A stretch of 64,000 bases of DNA, from contig CAWFYV010000004.1 of assembly GCA_963820185.1 (NCBI GenBank), forward strand, positions 399,224 through 463,223. Direction: 5' to 3'. Shown piece by piece: positions 56,631 through 64,000 of the stretch. Every line of letters begins with the position of its first letter. The stretch's first letter is position 1. Under the pieces are notes generated by a model. The model was not told where the DNA came from, did not search any database, and was given only the letters and a program-made list of their open reading frames with translations. Position numbers and translations under genes: made by a program. Origin of the DNA: Aquilonibacter sp963820185. Its GTDB lineage: Bacteria; Vulcanimicrobiota; Vulcanimicrobiia; Vulcanimicrobiales; Vulcanimicrobiaceae.

Positions 56631-58583
56631 ATGAGCACGCAAGCAATCGAAGCGCTCTTTGAAGAGAGCCGCAAGTTCCCGCCGCCGCCGGCCTTTACGG
56701 CGCAAGCTAACGCGCAACCGGGTATCTACGAAGAAGCAGAAAAAGATTACCTCGCGTTCTGGGCGGGCTGGGCCCGGAAGCTCGAATGGATGAAGCCGTT
56801 CACCAAGACCCTTGAATGGAAAGAGCCGTTTGCCAAGTGGTTCTACGACGGCGAGCTCAACGTATCGGTGAACTGTCTCGATCGCCACGTCAAAGCCGGT
56901 AAAGGCGACAAGATCGCCTACTACTACGAAGGTGAACCCGGCGACCGCTGGACGATCACCTACAAACAATTGCTTGACGACGTTTGCAAGTTCGCGAACG
57001 GGATGCGCAAGCTCGGTATCAAGAAAGGCGATCGCGTCGCCATCTACATGCCGATGATTCCTGAACTGCCCGTCGCCATGCTCGCGTGTGCGCGCATCGG
57101 TGCCGCACACTCGGTGATCTTCGGCGGATTCTCGCCCGATTCGATCATCGACCGCGTCAACGACTCGGAGTGCGTCGCGATCATTACCGCCGACTACGGC
57201 TGGCGACGCGGCCAGAAAATTCCGCTCAAACGCAACTGCGACATCGCGATGGAAAAGACGCCGTCGGTGAAGCACTGTCTCGTCGCCAAACGCGTGGGCG
57301 ATGAGGTGTTCATGCACGAAGGCCGCGACTATTGGTTCGATGAGGTCACCGCCGGGCAGTCGACCACCTGCGAGCCCGAACGCATGAACGCCGAAGATCT
57401 TCTCTTCCTACTTTATACGAGCGGCACGACCGCCAAGCCCAAAGGCATCAAGCACACGACCGGCGGGTATCTCACGCAGGCGACCGCGACGCACAAACTG
57501 ATCTTCGATCTCAAGGAAGACAAAGACGTCTTCTGGTGCGGCGCCGACATCGGCTGGGTGACCGGCCACACCTACATCGTGTACGGTCCGCTGGCGAACG
57601 GCGCGACGAGCGTCATCTACGAAGGCACGCCGGACTTCCCCGAAAAGGATCGGCTGTGGCAGATCATCGAGCGTTATAAAGTCTCGATTTTCTACACCGC
57701 GCCGACGGCGATCCGCACGTTCATGAAGTGGGGCACGGAGTTTCCGGCGGGACGCGATCTCAGCTCGCTACGCCTGTTGGGTTCGGTCGGTGAGCCGATC
57801 AATCCCGAAGCGTGGATGTGGTATCGCGAATGGATCGGCAGCAATAAGGTGCCGGTCTGCGATACGTGGTGGATGACCGAAACCGGCGGGATCATGATCA
57901 CGCCGCTGCCCGGCATCACGACGCTACTGCCAGGATCGGCGACGCGCCCGTTCCCCGGCATCGCGGCGGACGTCGTCGACGAAAAAGGCAACTCCGTTCC
58001 GCTCGGCGGCGGCGGGTATGCCGTCATCACGCGGCCGTGGCCCGGAATGCTGCGCGGCATCTGGGGCGACGACGAACGCTACAAGCAGACGTACTGGTCG
58101 AAGTTCCCCGGCAAGTTCTTGGCCGGCGACGGCTGCAAACGCGACAAGGACGGCAACTTCTGGTTCATGGGTCGCATCGACGACGTAATGAACGTCAGCG
58201 GACACCGCATCTCAACGACCGAGATCGAGAGCGCGCTCGTCGATCATCCGAAGGTCGCCGAAGCGGCGGTCTGCGGCAAACTCGACGAGATGACGGGACA
58301 GGCGATCTACGCCTTCGTCTCGCTCAAACCGGGGACGAGCGGCACGCCCGAATTCGCCGACGAGTTACGCGACCATGTCGCGAACAAACTCGGCAAGTTC
58401 ACGCGCCCGAAGTACATCACGTTCACGCAAGAACTGCCCAAGACACGCAGCGGCAAGATCATGCGCCGCCTGCTGCGCGATATCGCCGAAGGACGCACCC
58501 TCGGCGATACCACGACGCTTGCCGATTCAGTGATCGTGCACGAGCTGCAGGAACGCGCGAAAATCGAAGTCCGAGAAGACTAG
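56631..58583 (+). CDS. acsA: Acetyl-CoA synthetase (AMP-forming)
   Basis: A 650-aa enzyme that converts acetate, ATP and CoA to acetyl-CoA, full length. Key motifs: LLYTSGTTAKPKGI (P-loop-like), WCGADIGWVTGHTYIVYGPL, DTWWMTETGGIMITP, DDVMNVSGHRISTTEIESALVDH, and the acetylatable lysine in KTRSGKIMRRLLR. N-terminal domain residues (FWAGWARKLEWMKPFTKTLEWKEPFAKWF) fit the Acs family. It supplies acetyl-CoA, the substrate of the AccDA enzyme coded nearby. Its 3' end overlaps the convergent Met/His-rich gene by 4 nt. Confidence 0.97.
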   Translation: MSTQAIEALFEESRKFPPPPAFTAQANAQPGIYEEAEKDYLAFWAGWARKLEWMKPFTKTLEWKEPFAKWFYDGELNVSVNCLDRHVKAGKGDKIAYYYEGEPGDRWTITYKQLLDDVCKFANGMRKLGIKKGDRVAIYMPMIPELPVAMLACARIGAAHSVIFGGFSPDSIIDRVNDSECVAIITADYGWRRGQKIPLKRNCDIAMEKTPSVKHCLVAKRVGDEVFMHEGRDYWFDEVTAGQSTTCEPERMNAEDLLFLLYTSGTTAKPKGIKHTTGGYLTQATATHKLIFDLKEDKDVFWCGADIGWVTGHTYIVYGPLANGATSVIYEGTPDFPEKDRLWQIIERYKVSIFYTAPTAIRTFMKWGTEFPAGRDLSSLRLLGSVGEPINPEAWMWYREWIGSNKVPVCDTWWMTETGGIMITPLPGITTLLPGSATRPFPGIAADVVDEKGNSVPLGGGGYAVITRPWPGMLRGIWGDDERYKQTYWSKFPGKFLAGDGCKRDKDGNFWFMGRIDDVMNVSGHRISTTEIESALVDHPKVAEAAVCGKLDEMTGQAIYAFVSLKPGTSGTPEFADELRDHVANKLGKFTRPKYITFTQELPKTRSGKIMRRLLRDIAEGRTLGDTTTLADSVIVHELQERAKIEVRED

Positions 58584-58795
58584 GGCTTCATCGTCGTCTT
58601 TGGCTTTGGTGATGGGCTTGCTTTAGGCGAGCCCATCATCATGTGGTTGCCGCTCATGTGATTTGGACTCGGCTTGGGCGACGCCGTCATGTGGGTGCTG
58701 CTCTTCATCGAATGACCGCTCATCATGGCATGGGCGGTCGGACTGGCTGAGGGTGACGCCGCTGCCATGGTAGCGGCCAGAATTAGGCTAAGCAT
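58580..58795 (-). CDS. Small exported Met/His/Ser/Pro-rich protein
   Basis: A 71-aa protein: signal MLSLILAATMAAASPSA, then a low-complexity body with ten Met and seven His residues (HAMMSGHSMKSSTHM, NHMSGNHMMMGSPK) and Pro/Ser/Lys spacers. The Met-His clusters recall periplasmic copper-binding tails of CopA/PcoE type. Real coding status is likely from the signal peptide and biased ligand pattern, but no homologue is known to me. Confidence 0.6.
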   Translation of the reverse strand: MLSLILAATMAAASPSASPTAHAMMSGHSMKSSTHMTASPKPSPNHMSGNHMMMGSPKASPSPKPKTTMKP

Positions 58796-58829
58796 GTCGA
58801 TACTACGCCCCGCAGTTGCGGTCGGATTA

Positions 58830-59864
58830 CTACGGCGTCAGACTTGCCTGCGTCGGGACGACTTTGCCGGAAAGGATGTCGCGAACCGGGATTTCGGGGT
58901 AGCCGAAGTTTGCGTAGAGGCTATTCTCCCACGCGAGGAAGATCAGCTGGCGAAACATCGACGCGCCGCGCGCGAGCTGCGCATCGGTGAACGCGATCGC
59001 CTTGGGCGATCCGTTTGCGAAGTCGCCCGATGCCCACAGTTTGTAGAGCGGATCGACTTGCTTGGATGTTTCCAGCAAGTAACCACCAACAAGCGCACCA
59101 ATCTCTTCTTGCGACAGGAGATGATCGGGGATGCCAAGCTTCGTCATCGGCATTGCTGCGTGCACGTCGGCGATCTTCGCGTACTTGTTGACAAACGCTG
59201 TTTCAAACGGCGAATGGATGTGCTCGGTCGTATAGTTGTTCGGATTGGGATAGTTGCCCCATCCGTTGAAGTGGATGGTGATGTGCAGCGGCTGACTGCC
59301 GTCGCCGACGAAGTGTCCCCAAACGCCGACGTCGCGTAGCGTGAGGACTTCGCGCAGCGCACGGTCCTTGGCAAACTCATCGCGCGCCGCTTGCGTCGTT
59401 GCGTGCGTTGCGAGATAGTCGTCGACGCGCCAGATCGCAAAGTCCTGACGCACGCGTTCGAAACCATCCATGATCGTATAGGGCACGAAGCCCATGCGAT
59501 ACGGATTGGTCCCCGCTTTTGCAAGCGCATCTTCGTAGGCTTGCATATCCTTCGGCAGCGCATCGAGCCGGACGACGCCCGCCACGGTGCCGTCGTCGCC
59601 AATGTCGAGGTAGTGACCGGAATCGTAGTCGTCATCCCACGACCGGCCCGCGCCTTTGATCCGATCTTCTTCCGGCCCGAGCGCGGCAATCTCGGCGACC
59701 GCATCGGGCGCGCGTACGAATGCCGGCAGGTTCTCGGGCAAGGTTTGCGCAGCGAGGCGATTGATGATCGTGTGGCCCACGTAGCCCCAGGCGAACGCCA
59801 TCCGCGGAAGCAGCGTGATTACAAGTGCAAACGCGAGCGCTGCAACAACCGAACGATTTTTCAA
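58830..59864 (-). CDS. S1/P1-type nuclease (zinc-dependent, secreted)
   Basis: A 344-aa exported phosphodiesterase. The signal peptide MKNRSVVAALAFALVITLLPRMAFA is cleaved directly before W-G-Y-V-G-H, placing the N-terminal Trp and first His as zinc ligands, exactly as in P1 nuclease. Further ligands: DDDYDSGHYLDIG, WGHFVGDGSQPLHITIHFNGWGN (H-x3-D and H). TTG 59864 with GGAG 8 nt upstream overlaps the DinG stop. It degrades single-stranded nucleic acid or 3'-nucleotides in the periplasm, perhaps to scavenge phosphate. Confidence 0.92.
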   Translation of the reverse strand: MKNRSVVAALAFALVITLLPRMAFAWGYVGHTIINRLAAQTLPENLPAFVRAPDAVAEIAALGPEEDRIKGAGRSWDDDYDSGHYLDIGDDGTVAGVVRLDALPKDMQAYEDALAKAGTNPYRMGFVPYTIMDGFERVRQDFAIWRVDDYLATHATTQAARDEFAKDRALREVLTLRDVGVWGHFVGDGSQPLHITIHFNGWGNYPNPNNYTTEHIHSPFETAFVNKYAKIADVHAAMPMTKLGIPDHLLSQEEIGALVGGYLLETSKQVDPLYKLWASGDFANGSPKAIAFTDAQLARGASMFRQLIFLAWENSLYANFGYPEIPVRDILSGKVVPTQASLTP

Positions 59865-61759
59865 GCAAAGAACTCCGTGAGCTCGTCGAGATGGGTAATG
59901 CGGCGCGCAGGCGGGAGCGCGCGCAGAATCGTTTCACCGTAACGCGTAGACGTCGCCCGTCCGTCGAGCAATGCCAGTGCACCGATGTCGGTAGTACTGC
60001 GAATCAAACGTCCGAACCCCTGCCGCAGCCGCACGATCGCCGCGGGGATCATGTAGCGCTCGAAGCCGTCGAGGCCGCGCGCTTCCAGCGCGCGCACACG
60101 TGCCGCGACCAGCGGATCCGACGGCGACGGAAACGGCAAGCGATCGATGATCACGCACGAGAGCGCGTCGCCGACGACGTCGATGCCCTCCCAGAATGTG
60201 CCGGTCGCGAAGAGCACGGCGTTGGGCGTGCTGCGGAACCACTGCAACAAGTGCGCTCGCGGCAACTCGCCTTGCAATTTAACGGGGAACGGCAAACGCT
60301 CGCGCACGAGCGCATAGACCTCACGCAATCGCGCGTACGAGGTGAACAGCACGAAGGCGCGACCACGGCAACGATCGAGACACTCCTCGACGATCGGCGC
60401 TGCCTTGCGAGCAAAATCGGTGGACTTGGGGTTGAGTTCGGGCGGTGCGATGTAGAGTCGCGCTTGCCGCGCATAGTCGAACGGCGACGGCGCGATCAAC
60501 TCCTGGGCGTCTTGCACGCCGAGCGACTGCTTGAGGAATTCAAAGCTGCCGTCGATGGAAATCGTCGCACTCGTGAGCACGACGCTTCCCGTGCGCGCGA
60601 AGAGGGCAGCGCGCAAGAACTCGGCGACGTCGAACGGCGCGCTATTGACTTCGTAGCGTCCGTCGCGTTCGCCGCGTTCCACCCAGGCAATCGCTTCATC
60701 GGTCGGCAACTGCGCGCGGTCGATCGCGCCCTGGTGCGCAAGAATCGAGCGCATCGCCAGATCGCGGCGCCGTTCGGCCTCGGCGTCGTTTTCGACGCGC
60801 TTCTTCAGCGCGGAATGCCAGTTGGCGTAGAGCCAGTTCTCGAGTTTGTAGAGCGTGCCACGCACCGTTTCCAGGGCGGGCCATGCGTCTTCGTTCGCGC
60901 CAAGGGGATAACGATCGCCCGGCACGCGCGCGAGCGCGGATTCGAGCGAACGCATTCCGTCATCGAACTCGCCGTCGAACGACGCCGGGAGCGTGTAGGT
61001 GCGGTGGAGCTTGCGCATCATGCGGTTGAGCGTGCCGCGCGAGATCGTCGCGGTCAGCGCGTCGGTTGCCCAGCGCTCGCACTGGTGCGCCTCGTCGAGA
61101 ATAGCAACGTCGTAGGGCGGCAAGAGCCCACCGCCGACCGCCAGATCGAGAAAGAAGAGTGCGTGGTTCACGACGACGAGGTCGGCGTATTTCGTTTCGT
61201 CACGCTTCTTAAAGAACCAACAGTCGCGGAAGTGTTCGCAAAACTCGCCGGTGCAGTCGTCCGCGTCGGCATCGAGCGTTTCCCATTCGTCGCCCGGCGG
61301 AACGAACGGCAGCTCGGCGCGGTCGCCGGTCTTGGTGCTTGCCGCCCACGCCCAGATCTCTTCCATCGTGCGCGACGACGCGATCAGACGCTCCGCGCGC
61401 ATCCGCTCGTACTTTTGCTTGCAGAGATAGTGGTTGCGACCTTTGAGCAACGTCACGCGTAGCAGAATGCCGAGCGCCTTCTCGACCAGCGGAATGTCTT
61501 TGCGCACGAGTTGCTCTTGCAACGCGATCGTACCGGTCGAGAGCACGATCTTTTTGCCGCTGCGCACGGCGGGGATGAGATACGCGAGCGACTTGCCGAC
61601 CCCGGTGCCGGCCTCGACGATCGTATGCATTCCCTCGAGGATGCCGCGCTCGATCGATTGCGCCATCTGCACCTGACCGGGTCGTGCTTCAAAGCCGGGC
61701 AACGCACGCGCGAGCGGACCGCCCGGGGCGAAAAGCTCTTCGGTCGTGAGGCTATGCAC
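59861..61759 (-). CDS. DinG-family ATP-dependent helicase
   Basis: A 632-aa XPD/DinG-type superfamily 2 helicase. Motif I is EAGTGVGKSLAYLIPA, motif II ILDEAHQCE (DEAH), motif VI region IVRLRQGFGRLIRS. Cysteines of a putative 4Fe-4S cluster are in LCKQKYERMR and CTGEFCEHFRDCWFFKK. GTG 61759 overlaps the rhomboid stop (TAGTG); upstream readings run through rhomboid. It unwinds 5'-overhang DNA, R-loops or forks. No exonuclease domain is fused to it. Confidence 0.93.
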   Translation of the reverse strand: MHSLTTEELFAPGGPLARALPGFEARPGQVQMAQSIERGILEGMHTIVEAGTGVGKSLAYLIPAVRSGKKIVLSTGTIALQEQLVRKDIPLVEKALGILLRVTLLKGRNHYLCKQKYERMRAERLIASSRTMEEIWAWAASTKTGDRAELPFVPPGDEWETLDADADDCTGEFCEHFRDCWFFKKRDETKYADLVVVNHALFFLDLAVGGGLLPPYDVAILDEAHQCERWATDALTATISRGTLNRMMRKLHRTYTLPASFDGEFDDGMRSLESALARVPGDRYPLGANEDAWPALETVRGTLYKLENWLYANWHSALKKRVENDAEAERRRDLAMRSILAHQGAIDRAQLPTDEAIAWVERGERDGRYEVNSAPFDVAEFLRAALFARTGSVVLTSATISIDGSFEFLKQSLGVQDAQELIAPSPFDYARQARLYIAPPELNPKSTDFARKAAPIVEECLDRCRGRAFVLFTSYARLREVYALVRERLPFPVKLQGELPRAHLLQWFRSTPNAVLFATGTFWEGIDVVGDALSCVIIDRLPFPSPSDPLVAARVRALEARGLDGFERYMIPAAIVRLRQGFGRLIRSTTDIGALALLDGRATSTRYGETILRALPPARRITHLDELTEFFA

Positions 61760-62430
61760 TAGCGCGGTGGTTCGGGCGTTTGGTATTCGGCGTCGTAACG
61801 GTCGCCGGTGCTCGCATCCACCACGACCGGGGCGACCCGGCGCGGCGGCGTGTAGATCAGCAACGTCAACAAGAACCCGGCGATGAGCCCACCAACGTGC
61901 GCTTCCCACGAGATGCCGCTTCCGGGCCAGAACGTGATCACAAGATTCAGGATCAGGATACCGAGGTTTGCGCGAACCAGTTGCATGCCCGGCTTCCCAA
62001 GTTTGAAACCGATTGCGAAAAGCGCGCCGAAAAGGCCAAAGATCGCCCCGCTAGCGCCAAGCGTTGCAACGTCCGCGTATGCAGGCGGACTTAGATACAC
62101 AACAGCGATGCCGGAAGCCACGAGCGACACTGCGTAGATCAATGCCATGCGAGCCGAACCGGCAACCGCCTCAATGAAACGTCCCAGCACCCACAGCGAG
62201 ATCATGTTTATGGCGATGTGCGCCAAGCCGCCGTGTAAGAATGCCGACGTAACGATCCGCCACCACTCATGATGCAGCAGCACGTCGTTGGGCCGCAGTG
62301 CACCGGCGTCGAGCACGTAGGCGACGCCTTGCGTATTGCTGCCCATCAAACTGAGCATGCCGCCGCCGCTTGCGATAACTTCCCACACGAACGCGAGCAC
62401 GTTCACGAGGACGAGCACGCGCGTGATCAT
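61759..62430 (-). CDS. Rhomboid family intramembrane serine protease
   Basis: A 223-aa six-helix membrane protease. The catalytic Ser is in LGASGAIFGLFGAL and the His in WEAHVGGLIAGFLL; HHEWWRIVTSAFLHGGLAHIAINMISLWVLG is the usual first loop and helix 2. ATG 62430 overlaps the DtxR stop (ATGA), so the long upstream reading is rejected. The cytosolic tail is short and carries VVVDASTGDRYDAEYQTPEPPR. It cleaves membrane-embedded substrates, unknown here. Confidence 0.93.
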   Translation of the reverse strand: MITRVLVLVNVLAFVWEVIASGGGMLSLMGSNTQGVAYVLDAGALRPNDVLLHHEWWRIVTSAFLHGGLAHIAINMISLWVLGRFIEAVAGSARMALIYAVSLVASGIAVVYLSPPAYADVATLGASGAIFGLFGALFAIGFKLGKPGMQLVRANLGILILNLVITFWPGSGISWEAHVGGLIAGFLLTLLIYTPPRRVAPVVVDASTGDRYDAEYQTPEPPR

Positions 62431-63095
62431 GCTGCGAGAACCGTTACCAGACCAGCGAGCTCGAGCGAAATTGCATGACGTGCGCCGTTGATCGCGATGG
62501 TCAACGGACCGCCGAGCGGCGCTTTCTGCACGAGCGTAATTTCGACGCCGGGACGCAAGCCAATCTCGGCAAGATAGCGCAAGATCTCGGGAAACTCTTC
62601 GGTGACGCTTTCGACGCGTCCACGCGTGCCTTCGGGAACTTGGGCGAGCGGCTCGCCGGTGCGAACCGGATCGCTCAAATCGCTTGGCGGAATCGGTTGC
62701 CCGTGCGGGCACGTCGTCGGATCCTTGAGCAACGTGAGCAGTCGCGCTTCGACGTTGGACGAGATCGCGTGCTCGAGCATGCACGCTTCATCGTGTACCT
62801 GATCCCACGGCATGCCGAGGACGTCGGTGAGCAAGCGCTCCGCGAGACGGTGTCGCCGCAGCACGCGCACCCCAACCTCGAGGCCTTTTTCGGTCAGCTT
62901 TACTTCGCCACGCGAGACCTGGTCGACGTAGCCGTCCTTCGCGAGCTTCTTGAGCATCCCGGAAACCGACGCGGGCGCAACGCCGAGCGCAGAGGCAAGC
63001 CCCGAGGTCGTGACCCCGGGACCCTCGCGCTCGAGACGGTAGACCGCTTCGAGATACTCCTCGACCGATTCGGCAAAGTGACTGTGTCCGGACAT
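62427..63095 (-). CDS. DtxR/MntR-family metal-dependent repressor with FeoA-like domain
   Basis: A 222-aa regulator. The winged helix is at ~8-72 (EYLEAVYRLEREGPGVTTSGLASALGVAPASVSGMLKKLAKDGYVDQVSRGEVKLTEKG); metal-binding/dimerisation residues include WDQVHDEACMLEHAIS and DPTTCPHGQPIP; the C-terminal SH3/FeoA-like domain runs from ~150 (RYLAEIGLRPGVEITLVQKAPLGGPLTIAING). With Fe2+ or Mn2+ it should bind a TTAGGTTAGGCTAACCTAA-like palindrome; such a site lies before the Nramp gene at 30684-30697. It is co-transcribed with adenosine deaminase and rhomboid. Confidence 0.95.
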   Translation of the reverse strand: MSGHSHFAESVEEYLEAVYRLEREGPGVTTSGLASALGVAPASVSGMLKKLAKDGYVDQVSRGEVKLTEKGLEVGVRVLRRHRLAERLLTDVLGMPWDQVHDEACMLEHAISSNVEARLLTLLKDPTTCPHGQPIPPSDLSDPVRTGEPLAQVPEGTRGRVESVTEEFPEILRYLAEIGLRPGVEITLVQKAPLGGPLTIAINGARHAISLELAGLVTVLAA

Positions 63096-63101
63096 CCTTG
63101 C

Positions 63102-64000
63102 CTAGAACTTCGCGGCCGGGTCGTGGGGTTCCATGCGGAGCCGCTCGCGCAGCGTCGCTTTGGCCGTGGATGCCAAAAACGACGCGTCGGCAGCCTGTGC
63201 GATGAAGCGCTGCAGCGTCGCCATTCCCGCGCGCCGTTCGACCAACGCGTACTCGTGCGAGATCGAGGTGCCGAAGATCGCCGGATCGTCGGCGTCGATC
63301 GTGATCCGCACGCCGCCCGCGTCCAGAGCATGCAGCGGGTGCTCGACGTCGAGCGGCACGACGGCCGTGCGCGCGTTCGACGTTGGCGAGATTTCGAGCG
63401 CGATCGCCCCTTCGCGTAGGAGCGCGACGACTGCGGGATCTTCGATCGCGCGCACGCCATGCCCGATGCGTTCCGCACCGATTTCGATCGCGGCGCGAAC
63501 GCTCTGGGCACCGGCACCTTCGCCAGCGTGGGCGACAGTATGCAAGCCGTTTGCACGCGCAAACGCGAAGACGTCGCCAAAGAGCTCGGCCGGAAAGTTC
63601 GCTTCATCGCCGCCAAGGCCGATGCCGATGACGCCCTCGCCCGCCATTGAAGCGGCAAGCTGCGCCGTACGCATCGCCGAGTCGGCACCAAAATTACGCG
63701 TCACGTCGACGATAAGCGAAAACTCGACACCCTCGGCTCGCGCGGCGCGCAGTTCGGCAATGATTGCGCGCATCGTCGCGCGCAGATCGAGCTCGCGATG
63801 AAAGAACGACCATACTGACGGCGAGATGAAGAGCTCGCCGTAAACGACGTTCTGTGCGAGTGCATCGGCAACGAACTCGCGGGCCAGGCGCGCGTAGTCG
63901 TCCGGCGAGGCAAGCGCCCGGCTTACCGCTGCGAAGATCAGCAAGAACTCTCGAAAGTCCGCAAACTCATAGACCTGAGCCGGATCGGTCGGGCCGGCAA
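63102..64000 (-). CDS. add: Adenosine deaminase (5' end outside the window)
   Basis: The reading frame stays open to the window edge, so at least the first codons are missing; 299 codons are seen. It is a TIM-barrel metal hydrolase: TDPAQVYEFADFREFLLIF near the edge, HAGEG (catalytic Glu), GAERIGHGVRA, EISPTSN, and TIDADDPAIFGTSISHEY with the catalytic Asp pair. It converts adenosine to inosine, the usual outlet for adenosine made by AhcY (coded at 10.2 kb). The stop is 6 nt before the DtxR start. Adenine or aminodeoxyfutalosine deaminases are possible alternatives. Confidence 0.9.
   Translation of the reverse strand, partial: AGPTDPAQVYEFADFREFLLIFAAVSRALASPDDYARLAREFVADALAQNVVYGELFISPSVWSFFHRELDLRATMRAIIAELRAARAEGVEFSLIVDVTRNFGADSAMRTAQLAASMAGEGVIGIGLGGDEANFPAELFGDVFAFARANGLHTVAHAGEGAGAQSVRAAIEIGAERIGHGVRAIEDPAVVALLREGAIALEISPTSNARTAVVPLDVEHPLHALDAGGVRITIDADDPAIFGTSISHEYALVERRAGMATLQRFIAQAADASFLASTAKATLRERLRMEPHDPAAKF

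Noticed and set aside
58610..58636. GATGGGCTTGC/GCGAGCCCATC stem-loop as a terminator for acsA
   Set aside because: It lies within the convergent Met/His-rich gene and no T-tract follows; coding repetition of Met-Gly-Ser codons explains it.

Overview
The window is GC-rich, densely packed bacterial chromosome with no transposase, integrase, CRISPR array or phage block. It looks like a diderm from a poorly sampled lineage. An LPS-type heptose epimerase (HldD), two TonB-dependent receptors, a TonB protein and a beta-barrel protein indicate an outer membrane. HrcA with a CIRCE element, a short-form AhcY, a divergent Nramp transporter and many Pro/Ser-tailed secreted proteins would fit a candidate-phylum organism such as Eremiobacterota (WPS-2). 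That placement is inference; no rRNA or marker phylogeny is available here.

Layout. 0.1-3.6 kb (+): an NB-ARC/TPR regulator behind a near-leaderless promoter, a 59-aa protein, YceI and a small secreted protein that seems to start at CTG. 3.6-7.2 kb (-): a Spy-like protein whose ribosome-binding site lies in a perfect hairpin, KatG, and tRNA-Asn with a palindromic promoter spacer. 7.3-11.5 kb (-): AhcY-MetK with paralogous secreted proteins. 11.5-20.6 kb: a folate cyclodeaminase-like protein, an M16 peptidase, an Asp-box propeller protein, a PHP phosphoesterase and a YmdB-type phosphodiesterase. 20.6-27.8 kb: metal-uptake genes (two TonB receptors, a His-rich protein, an RRM protein), one receptor preceded by two Fur-like boxes. 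27.9-33.5 kb: HldD, then divergent MauE-TlpA and Nramp-SCO-SCO units around a near-perfect DtxR/IdeR-type operator. 33.5-35.9 kb: an ECF sigma/anti-sigma/RseB-like module. 35.9-45.8 kb: HDAC-like hydrolase, TPR protein, EtfAB, a beta-barrel protein, a 42-aa ORF, an OYE reductase, a frameshifted PaiB, TonB and a truncated HNH gene. 45.9-56.6 kb (-): a long run from a TlpA-like gene through hrcA-dnaJ, rsmE, a diguanylate cyclase, accDA, an FtsB-like protein, ppx and DUF2630 to tRNA-Leu(UAA). 56.6-64 kb: acetyl-CoA synthetase (+), and opposite it adenosine deaminase - DtxR regulator - rhomboid - DinG helicase - S1/P1 nuclease.

The most striking element is the tRNA-Leu(UAA) gene, whose anticodon loop is interrupted by a 240-nt group I intron. 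It lies at the same site as the cyanobacterial/plastid intron, but its core resembles the small IC3 introns of proteobacterial tRNAs, and a truncated HNH endonuclease gene lies next to it. A second theme is metal and redox homeostasis: the DtxR-family regulator at 62.4-63.1 kb is a natural candidate for the operator at 30.7 kb. Several genes carry single-base disruptions (paiB twice, a lipoprotein once, a CTG in place of ATG); these are either recent decay or assembly indels.
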